40,683 nucleotides of DNA from Sulfurihydrogenibium sp. (GTDB taxonomy: Bacteria; Aquificota; Aquificia; Aquificales; Hydrogenothermaceae): assembly GCA_002878035.1 (NCBI GenBank), contig PNIU01000021.1, forward strand, positions 1-40,683, in the 5' to 3' direction. Position numbers and translations under genes: made by a program. Position 1 is the first letter of the stretch, and every line of letters begins with the position of its first letter. Below, piece after piece: positions 34,786 through 40,683 of the stretch. The notes under the pieces were generated by a model that made no database searches, was not told the origin of the DNA, and saw only the letters and a list, made by a program, of their open reading frames with translations.

Positions 34786-37611
34786 TTATTCTATTTTATC
34801 TTTTTTCAAAGTTTTTTCAAATACTGTAGAAAGTTGTTCTATATTGCTTACATTAAACTGTATAGACCAAGAGTCCACTTTGTAAGGTTTAAGATTTTTT
34901 ATAAGGCTGATTATAACATCTGGGGGAGTTTCCTTTGAAAATTCCAAGTAACCAACATTTTTCTTTAATGAAAACTTTTTGATTTTCAAATTACTTAAAA
35001 TCTTTTTTATTTTTTCAACTGAAAGATAAAGGTTAAATATGGTCGGAAGTTCATTGTAAAACTCTTTTAAGTAATGTCTTATTCTGTCTATATCTTCATA
35101 ACTTTCTGACTTTGCCACTGCAAGGTATACGTTCATTCTTTCTAACGGGTCCTTTATAAAGTTTTCTGGTATGTAGTAGTCAAAATCAACATCTATTTGA
35201 GTTTCAAACTCTTTTTCTCCCTTTTCTTCTTGAATGGCTTCTTTTAATAGTTTTACATACATATCAAATCCTACTGATTTTACAAATCCACTTTGTTCTA
35301 CTCCGAGTATGTTGCCGGGTCCTCTTATCTGAAGGTCTTCTATTGAGACTTTTAAACCTGAGCCGGGTCTTGTTAACCTTAAGATAGCATCTATCCTTTT
35401 TTGGGCATCTTTCGTAATCTGTTTTGGAACGAAAAGATAACAGTAAGCTTGAACGTTTCCTCTACCTACTCTTCCCCTTAGATGGTAAAGCTGAGCCAGT
35501 CCAAAAAGGTCTGCACGGTCTACTATGAGCGTGTTAGCCGTAGGTATATCTATACCAGTTTCGATTATAGAAGTGGCAACGAGAATATCTATTTTCCTTT
35601 CCATAAAGGAAATTATCTTTCTCTCTATTTCTGATGGCTTCATCTGGCCATGGACAAAGTCTATTTTAGCGTTTTTAAAGAGGGATTTTAGATAATTCGT
35701 CGTTTCCTCTATCGTTTCTACTCTGTTATGAATGAAAAAAACTTGACCTTTTCTGTTTAACTCAAACTCTACGGCTTTTTTTAGTATTTCTTCATCAAAA
35801 GATGAGACAAAGGTTTTAACTTCGTATCTACCTTCCGGCGGTGTGTTTATTATAGAAATATCCTTTAAACCGGAAAGAGCCATGTTAAGAGTCCTTGGGA
35901 TAGGTGTTGCAGTAAGGTATAGTATGTCAATATCTTTTTTAACCTGTTTAATCTTCTCTTTTGCCCTAACTCCAAACCTGTGTTCCTCATCTATTATCAA
36001 CATTCCAAGGTTTTTAAATCTAACTTCATCACTTAAAGCTTTATGAGTTGCTACAAGCACGTCTATCTTGCCACTTTCCAAATCTTTCAAAACTTTTAAC
36101 TGTTGGGTCTTTGTCTTTAACCTTGAAAGGTTTTCTACAACTAAACCGTATTTTTCCAACCTTTCTTTAAACTTTATATAGTGCTGGTAAGCTAAAACTG
36201 TTGTTGGGACTAAAACAAGGGTTTGGTATCCGTTAACGGCTTGGATAAAAGCAGCTCTTATAGCTACTTCTGTCTTACCAAATCCAACGTCCCCACATAT
36301 TAACCTTTCCATAGGTTTGTCTTTCTGTAAATCTTTTTTCACTTCTTTTATGGCTTTAAGTTGGTCTGGCGTTTCAACATAAGGAAATTCCCGTTCGAAT
36401 TTATCTATAAGTTCATTTTCTACTTCTAAAGGATTTCTTTTTATGGACTGTCTTTCTGCGTAAAGTTTAATAAGCTGTCTTGCTACACTCTTTAAAGATT
36501 CTTTTACTTTCTTTTTTAGGTTTCTCCACGATGGAGCACCTATTTTATCTAACTTTACTAAACCTTGAGTTTTATACTTATGTATTTTGTTAAAATGCAA
36601 ATAAGATACGTAAATCTTCTCTCCTTCTGCATACTCTAAAATCATAAAGTCGTAAACTTTACCTCTAATTTCCCTTGTTTCTATACCTTTAAAGATACCT
36701 ATACCGTAATCTTCGTGAATGATGTAATCACCTTCTTTTATTGGGTCTACGTCCAGCTGAAGCTTTTTATCTTCTATTTCTGGCAAAAATGCTAACTTTT
36801 CTTCCTTTAAAACAAGGTAGTTTTTTATTGGAATTTTATAAACTTTATAGCTACTATCAATATCTTTTAAATTTCCTATGTAGTTTTCAGCCAGATTGGT
36901 AAAAAAAGATACTTCCTGATTTAAATCTTCAAACACATCTAAAGTGTAAACTCTCTCAGAAATAAGGTATTCTTTGAGATAGACAAAAGGTTCGTCTTTT
37001 AATGTTAAAGGATTTTGAGATAAAACCTCAAAGTCGTAAAGAGGATAAAGTGTAATACTTTCTATCTCTTTTCTTGTTAAAAGTTTAGACTTTAAGTAAA
37101 TACTTTCTATCTCATCTCCAAAAAAATCTATATCCAGTATTCCAACTTTCGGAACATTTATAGATACATAACCACCCTTTACGCTAAACTCTCCCTCGTT
37201 TTCTGGAAAGTCTTCTTTTATATAACCAAGCCTTAAAAGTTTTTCTATTAAACTGTCTCTTGGAAACTCAAACCCTTTCTTTAGATTTATCAAGTTAGAT
37301 GAAAAAACTTCTTTAGGTCTTATCTTTACATTAAAAGCTTCTATAGACAATACAGCTACGGCATTTTCACTTTCCAACAATTTCGCAATGGCATAGTTTC
37401 TCTCTATCTGACTTTCAACATCAAGAATATCAGTTGAAGACGGAATAAAGAGAACTTCTTTTTCAGACTGGAAAAAATTTTTGTAAGCCTGTAAGTTTAA
37501 AAAGCTTTCCTTTGCTCTCTTTTCAGAGTTAACTATAAGAATAGACTTTTTGTTTCCATCTTTTAAGAGAAAATATTCAGGGTAGGAAGTATTTCCTACG
37601 AATAATCTCAC
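34786..37611 (-). CDS. mfd: Transcription-repair coupling factor Mfd, shortened N-terminal region
   Basis: A 941-aa ATP-dependent translocase that removes stalled RNA polymerase and recruits nucleotide excision repair. The RNA-polymerase-interacting CarD-like domain is at about 288-350 (DYIIHEDYGIGIFKG). Walker A GDVGFGKT is at 440-447 and DEEH at 541-544; helicase motifs continue through LYHLRGRVGRG. The C-terminal TRCF domain covers about 790-941. E. coli Mfd has 1148 residues, with its polymerase-interacting domain starting near 480, so about 190 residues are missing from the N-terminal part. The start is GTG, overlapping the transglycosylase stop as GTGA. Confidence 0.95.
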   Translation of the reverse strand: MRLFVGNTSYPEYFLLKDGNKKSILIVNSEKRAKESFLNLQAYKNFFQSEKEVLFIPSSTDILDVESQIERNYAIAKLLESENAVAVLSIEAFNVKIRPKEVFSSNLINLKKGFEFPRDSLIEKLLRLGYIKEDFPENEGEFSVKGGYVSINVPKVGILDIDFFGDEIESIYLKSKLLTRKEIESITLYPLYDFEVLSQNPLTLKDEPFVYLKEYLISERVYTLDVFEDLNQEVSFFTNLAENYIGNLKDIDSSYKVYKIPIKNYLVLKEEKLAFLPEIEDKKLQLDVDPIKEGDYIIHEDYGIGIFKGIETREIRGKVYDFMILEYAEGEKIYVSYLHFNKIHKYKTQGLVKLDKIGAPSWRNLKKKVKESLKSVARQLIKLYAERQSIKRNPLEVENELIDKFEREFPYVETPDQLKAIKEVKKDLQKDKPMERLICGDVGFGKTEVAIRAAFIQAVNGYQTLVLVPTTVLAYQHYIKFKERLEKYGLVVENLSRLKTKTQQLKVLKDLESGKIDVLVATHKALSDEVRFKNLGMLIIDEEHRFGVRAKEKIKQVKKDIDILYLTATPIPRTLNMALSGLKDISIINTPPEGRYEVKTFVSSFDEEILKKAVEFELNRKGQVFFIHNRVETIEETTNYLKSLFKNAKIDFVHGQMKPSEIERKIISFMERKIDILVATSIIETGIDIPTANTLIVDRADLFGLAQLYHLRGRVGRGNVQAYCYLFVPKQITKDAQKRIDAILRLTRPGSGLKVSIEDLQIRGPGNILGVEQSGFVKSVGFDMYVKLLKEAIQEEKGEKEFETQIDVDFDYYIPENFIKDPLERMNVYLAVAKSESYEDIDRIRHYLKEFYNELPTIFNLYLSVEKIKKILSNLKIKKFSLKKNVGYLEFSKETPPDVIISLIKNLKPYKVDSWSIQFNVSNIEQLSTVFEKTLKKDKIE

Positions 37612-38519
37612 GATTCTCCATTTAGAATAGCTTCCGCAAGTTTACCATAACCTTTAGGCACATACAAGTTATACTCCCTACCATCATCTGGAATTTCCTT
37701 TTTCAAAAAATGTGGGTTTAAAGCTATCAATCTCTCTTTTGATACGTAAATTAAAGGTGCTATTTTTTCTAATTTATAACCACCTTTAACTTTAACAACT
37801 TCAAAAGAAGGTTCTGAGTCAAGTATACTTTTCTTATCAAGAAGACTTTTTGCAACTTCAACGATTGCTAAAAACTTTATAACATAATTTTGTGTTTGTT
37901 TTGGTAAGTAGTTTTTTATTTCTGCAAAAGAACTTCCGTGATAACTTGTTTTAACGATAACTTTATTATGTCCAGCATTATAACTTGCCAGCACAAGTTT
38001 CCAATCTTCAAAAATACTATAAAGGTTTTTTAAATATTTAACGGCAGCTAACGTAGATTTAACTGGGTCCAACCTTTCGTCAACTTTCTTATTTACTACA
38101 AGCCCCAAACTTCTTGCAGTTTCTGGCATCAACTGCCATATTCCAGCAGCTCCTTTAGGTGATTTTAAACCATTTACGTAATGACTTTCAATTAACGGTA
38201 TAAAAGCCAACTCTTTTGGTAAGTTATGTTGTAAAAGAATTTTTGTGATAATTGGAATAATATCCTTACCGTTTTCTAAATATCTTTGAATCTCTTCTTT
38301 TTTTGTTTTTAATAAAACTTCTTTTTGTTCTTTTACCTTGGTCTCTAAAACAATTTCACCTGTTTTAGACAGAGCTTCATCTAAGTCTTTAACGGTCTTA
38401 CTGTTTTTAACATATATTTCTACGTTTTCTGAAACATCTTCCTGATTTAAATAATCTGCTTTAGTCGTGTAAATCAAACTTGTTACGAAAATAAACATCA
38501 ATATCAATAACTTACCCAT
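37608..38519 (-). CDS. Periplasmic lytic transglycosylase (SLT domain, MltD-like)
   Basis: A 303-aa exported protein with an N-terminal signal segment (about 3-20). A charged linker (about 25-85) leads to an SLT domain: catalytic E111 in PLIESHY, then GAAGIWQLMPETARSLGL (123-140) and ASYNAGHNKV. These match MltD-type enzymes that cut glycan strands and form 1,6-anhydroMurNAc ends. A C-terminal segment (about 240-298, with LNPHFLKKEIPDDGREYNLYVP) resembles the first LysM-linked piece of MltD, but no complete LysM is clear. A GGAGGTG site precedes the ATG. First gene of the mfd string. Confidence 0.92.
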   Translation of the reverse strand: MGKLLILMFIFVTSLIYTTKADYLNQEDVSENVEIYVKNSKTVKDLDEALSKTGEIVLETKVKEQKEVLLKTKKEEIQRYLENGKDIIPIITKILLQHNLPKELAFIPLIESHYVNGLKSPKGAAGIWQLMPETARSLGLVVNKKVDERLDPVKSTLAAVKYLKNLYSIFEDWKLVLASYNAGHNKVIVKTSYHGSSFAEIKNYLPKQTQNYVIKFLAIVEVAKSLLDKKSILDSEPSFEVVKVKGGYKLEKIAPLIYVSKERLIALNPHFLKKEIPDDGREYNLYVPKGYGKLAEAILNGES

Positions 38520-38566
38520 ATCAACACCTCCTTAAGTTAAGGTTATTATAATACATTTTTTTATAA

Positions 38567-38595
38567 TTGACAAGCTGTAAAAATTGTTGTATATT
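38567..38595 (+). promoter_or_regulatory. Promoter of the CAT tRNA and zinc-ribbon gene
   Basis: TTGACA (38567-38572), 17 bases, TATATT (38590-38595), 16 bases before the tRNA. No terminator separates the tRNA from the next gene. Confidence 0.8.
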
Positions 38596-38611
38596 ATTAA
38601 TCTCAAATAAA

Positions 38612-38685
38612 GGGCCCGTAGCTCAGTTGGTTAGAGCAGACGGCTCATAACCGTCCGGTCGGGGGTTCGAGTCCCTCCGGGCCCA
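38612..38685 (+). tRNA. tRNA with anticodon CAT, probably tRNA-Ile2 (lysidine type)
   Basis: A 74-nt cloverleaf with acceptor arms GGGCCCG and CGGGCCC. The anticodon stem GACGG/CCGTC holds CTCATAA (anticodon 38646-38648). It is not an initiator, because 1-72 is paired. C4-G69 and C5-G68 are the pairs reported as TilS recognition marks in E. coli tRNA-Ile2. The D and anticodon arms (AGAGCAGACGGCTCAT) recall the Bacillus tRNA-Ile2. Elongator Met cannot be excluded. CCA is not encoded. Confidence 0.9.
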
Positions 38686-38712
38686 TAGAAATTTAATCTA
38701 AACGGAGAATCA

Positions 38713-39423
38713 ATGGATAGTATCACGGCACGAAACCTTCTAAAACTACAAGATATAGACCTGAAAATAGAAGAAGTAAAAGCAAAGATAGAAAAGATAC
38801 CAGCAGAAATAAAAAAAATAGAAGAAGAAAAACAAAAGATTATAGACGAATTTGAAAACATACTTAGACAAAGAAAACAGTTAGAAATTACAAAGAAAGA
38901 AAAAGAGCTGGATATACAAACTTTTCAAGATAGAATTAAAAAAATTGAAGAAAGATTAAACACTGTAAGAAACAACGATGAGTATAAAGCTCTTCTTAGA
39001 GAGAAAGCTCAAGCTGAAGAGGCGATTATTCACATCGAAGATGAAATACTTAAAATAATGGAAGACCTTGAAAACCTACAGAGTAGAATAAAGGAACTTG
39101 AAAAAGAGAAAGATTTAAAGATACAAAACTTAGAAAACCAAATTCATGAAAAAAAACAAGAGATAGAAAAATTAAACTTAGAACTTAAAGAACTACAACA
39201 AAAACGTGAAGAACTCACAAAACAGATAAAACCTCAAGATTTAGCCCAGTATGAGAACATAAAGAAAAAAGTTAAAACAAAAGTTATAGCCGTAGTTGAT
39301 GACCAAGTTTGCACCGGTTGTTATATGGTTATACCACCAAAAGTGTTTACAGAGCTTTTAAAATCGGAAAACCTCTTAAGATGTCCAAACTGTGGAAGAT
39401 ACCTCTTTTATGAAGCAAAGTAG
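38713..39423 (+). CDS. Coiled-coil protein with C-terminal zinc ribbon
   Basis: A 236-aa protein. Residues about 10-185 form a long, highly charged antiparallel coiled coil. A C4 zinc ribbon follows with C200, C203, C224 and C227 (CTGC...CPNC). It matches the widespread family typified by Helicobacter HP0958, a flagellar chaperone that also binds mRNA, and chlamydial CdsZ. Members outside flagellated bacteria have no settled function. It follows the CAT tRNA by 27 bases and precedes mtnP by 9, suggesting a shared transcript. No flagellar gene is in the window. Confidence 0.88.
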   Translation: MDSITARNLLKLQDIDLKIEEVKAKIEKIPAEIKKIEEEKQKIIDEFENILRQRKQLEITKKEKELDIQTFQDRIKKIEERLNTVRNNDEYKALLREKAQAEEAIIHIEDEILKIMEDLENLQSRIKELEKEKDLKIQNLENQIHEKKQEIEKLNLELKELQQKREELTKQIKPQDLAQYENIKKKVKTKVIAVVDDQVCTGCYMVIPPKVFTELLKSENLLRCPNCGRYLFYEAK

Positions 39424-39432
39424 GAGAAGTTT

Positions 39433-40272
39433 ATGTTAGGAATAATCGGTGGAAGTGGATTATACGATATCCAAGGACTAAGAATAGTTGAAGAAGTGGA
39501 AGTATCTACTCCTTTTGGAGAGCCTTCTGACAAATATGTGATAGCAGAGTATAAAGGTAAAAAAGCCGTTTTTCTTCCAAGGCACGGCAAAGGACATAAA
39601 TACCCACCACATCTTATAAATTACAGAGCAAACATCTGGGGTTTTAGAAAACTTGGAGTAAACAAAATACTATCGGTATCAGCAGTAGGTGGTATAAATC
39701 CTTTACTAAAACCGGGAGATTTTGTCCTTTCTGATAACTTTATAGATTTTACAAAATCAAGAGTATCCACTTTTTACGAAGGTTTAAACTCTAAAGAAGA
39801 TGACACAGGGATAAATGACCAAGTAAAAGAGTATCTAAAAGATAAAAGAGTGGTTCATATCGATGTTACAAATCCTTTCTGTCCTTCTATGAGAAAACTA
39901 CTTAAAGATATATGTGAAGAAAAAGGATACAGATACCATTTTAAAGGATGCTACGTAGCTACAGAAGGACCAAGGTTAGAAACCGCCGCAGAGATTAAGA
40001 TGTTATCTTTGTTAGGTGGTGATGTGGTAGGAATGACTCTTGTTCCTGAAATTATTCTTGCAAGAGAGTTAAACATGCACTTTGCATCTGTAAACATAGT
40101 AACGAATCTTGCAGCCGGTATATCTGAAGAAAGGTTAACGTCAGACGAAGTTATTCAAACGATGAAACAGAAAACGGAAGACATAAAAAAAGTAATACTG
40201 GAATTTATAGAAAAAGTTCCAGAAAAACTTAACTGTTCCTGTGAAGAGGTCTTAAAAGGAGCGGCTATTTAG
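39433..40272 (+). CDS. mtnP: S-methyl-5'-thioadenosine phosphorylase
   Basis: A 279-aa purine nucleoside phosphorylase-family enzyme that splits methylthioadenosine, the by-product of polyamine synthesis, into adenine and methylthioribose-1-phosphate. Motifs: GGSGLYDI (6-13), PRHGKGHKYPPHLINYRAN (49-67, phosphate site), SAVGGI (83-88), and the purine/sugar region VATEGPRLETAAEI with GMTLVPE. The MT-x-VPE form fits MTAP rather than PNP, but guanosine/inosine activity cannot be excluded. GAGAAG precedes the ATG. The 3' end overlaps a broken convergent gene. Confidence 0.92.
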   Translation: MLGIIGGSGLYDIQGLRIVEEVEVSTPFGEPSDKYVIAEYKGKKAVFLPRHGKGHKYPPHLINYRANIWGFRKLGVNKILSVSAVGGINPLLKPGDFVLSDNFIDFTKSRVSTFYEGLNSKEDDTGINDQVKEYLKDKRVVHIDVTNPFCPSMRKLLKDICEEKGYRYHFKGCYVATEGPRLETAAEIKMLSLLGGDVVGMTLVPEIILARELNMHFASVNIVTNLAAGISEERLTSDEVIQTMKQKTEDIKKVILEFIEKVPEKLNCSCEEVLKGAAI

Positions 40273-40279
40273 CTCCTTT
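40255..40279. terminator. Hairpin at the mtnP 3' end, possible weak terminator
   Basis: AAAGGAGC (40255-40262) and GCTCCTTT (40272-40279) form an 8-bp perfect stem with a 9-base loop over the mtnP stop codon, between convergent genes. T runs are short on both strands, so termination would be modest. Confidence 0.45.
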
Positions 40280-40574
40280 CTTAAACAAACTTCCCACTGT
40301 AAAGACTGATATTATTTTACTGTAATCTTTTTCTGAAAGGTTATTTTTTAAGTCCGGAGAGTCTGCCTGTTTAGATAAAGATAAAAATCTTTCTTTACTT
40401 TTATTTCATATCCTTTTTCTGAAAGTTCTTCTGCAATCCAACCAAAATGTTTCATCTTATCTATAGCTTTTTGTTCTAACTCGTCGCTTAAATGTGGGTT
40501 CTTAAATCTTGTTATAAACGATTGGTAAAGCTCTTCGAGGATTTTTTTATACTGTTTCTATACAGATTATACAT
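40265..40574 (-). pseudogene. Short gene (about 103 codons) broken by two single-base frameshifts
   Basis: Three consecutive minus-strand frames join into one plausible protein. From the ATG at 40574 it reads MYNLYRNSIKK; at a run of seven A (40548-40542) a one-base slip is needed to continue as ILEELYQSFITRFKNPH and on to GWIAEELSEKGYEIKVKKDF; at a run of five T (40387-40383) a second slip leads to LSLSKQADSPDLKNN and ends GSLFKKGAK at 40265. Both breaks are consistent with one base missing from a homopolymer. It could be a pseudogene, sequencing undercalls, or slippage (the first site reads A AAA AAA in frame). Family not recognised. A possible promoter, TTGACT (40606-40601) and CATATT (40583-40578), precedes it. 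Confidence 0.55.
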
Positions 40575-40654
40575 TAAAATATGATAGAGAATCCTTAAAA
40601 AGTCAAACTAAAATCGTGATAAAATTTATATTTATTTAAACTTAGGAGGCTTTT

Positions 40655-40683
40655 ATGTCTGAAGAGATTTTAGAAAGTAGGTT
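40655..40683 (+). CDS. Start of a gene cut off by the window end
   Basis: ATG at 40655 preceded by a strong AGGAGG site (40644-40649), followed by nine codons (MSEEILESR) without stop up to the window end. Too short to identify. Confidence 0.6.

Noticed and set aside
38631-38861. Minus-strand open frame ending GTRTPDRTVMSRLL
   Set aside because: It is antisense to the CAT tRNA and to the start of the coiled-coil gene; the peptide is the known artefact of translating a tRNA complement.

Overview
The window looks like chromosomal core sequence from a thermophilic, microaerophilic Aquificota bacterium, most likely Hydrogenothermaceae (Sulfurihydrogenibium-like). The grounds are low GC, Lys/Glu/Ile-rich proteins, a DUF505 protein, a bc1 complex with a di-heme c subunit, short densely overlapping operons and scattered single tRNA genes. 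This placement is inferred from gene content and base composition; no database search was run. No transposase, integrase or prophage gene is visible.

Layout. 1-433: a small decayed CRISPR array (four 29-bp repeats, three spacers), followed by two sites that look like relics of a different 30-bp repeat family; there are no cas genes in the window. 434-7045 (minus): an overlapping gene string for PBP1A, TrpB, a TauE/SafE permease, a BsuPI-like periplasmic protein and MurJ, mixing cell-wall and unrelated genes. 7141-7629 (minus): a V4R-domain protein. 7795-14313 (plus): lepA, birA, a DUF505 protein and a peroxiredoxin (the last two each with a near-consensus promoter), tRNA-Asn, inorganic pyrophosphatase, then tRNA-Pro, tRNA-Arg and initiator tRNA-fMet. 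14270-19652 (minus): an HDAC-family deacetylase, murE, a Nudix hydrolase, a thioredoxin-TPR protein, lolA, a membrane protein and a small kinase whose 3' end is antisense to tRNA-fMet. 19760-22442 (plus): der, a nitrilase-family amidohydrolase and pyrE.

22432-29386 (minus): a Tim44-like membrane protein, an M16 peptidase, tRNA-Arg(CCT), DedA, pyrB, argF, a GltD-like flavoprotein and a CcsA-like cytochrome c assembly protein. 29515-32057 (minus): a complete cytochrome bc complex operon (Rieske, cytochrome b, di-heme cytochrome c) ending at a clear terminator. 32273-33370 (plus): hemW, divergent from the Rieske gene across a palindrome-rich region. 33362-38519 (minus): a lytic transglycosylase, mfd, a DnaQ-like exonuclease and proC. 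38612-40272 (plus): a tRNA with anticodon CAT (probably Ile2), a coiled-coil zinc-ribbon protein and mtnP. 40265-40574 (minus): a short gene broken by two homopolymer frameshifts. 40655 to the end: the first codons of another gene.

Functional groups are peptidoglycan and envelope building (PBP1A, MurJ, MurE, LolA, transglycosylase, DedA), pyrimidine/arginine/glutamate synthesis (PyrB, PyrE, ArgF, GltD), respiration and cytochrome assembly (bc complex, CcsA-like protein), and genome or translation upkeep (Mfd, exonuclease, Der, LepA). The least explained parts are the DUF505 protein with six repeated wing-like motifs, the mixed CRISPR remnant, a perfect FNR-type box before the Tim44/M16 operon, and the palindromes between the Rieske gene and hemW.
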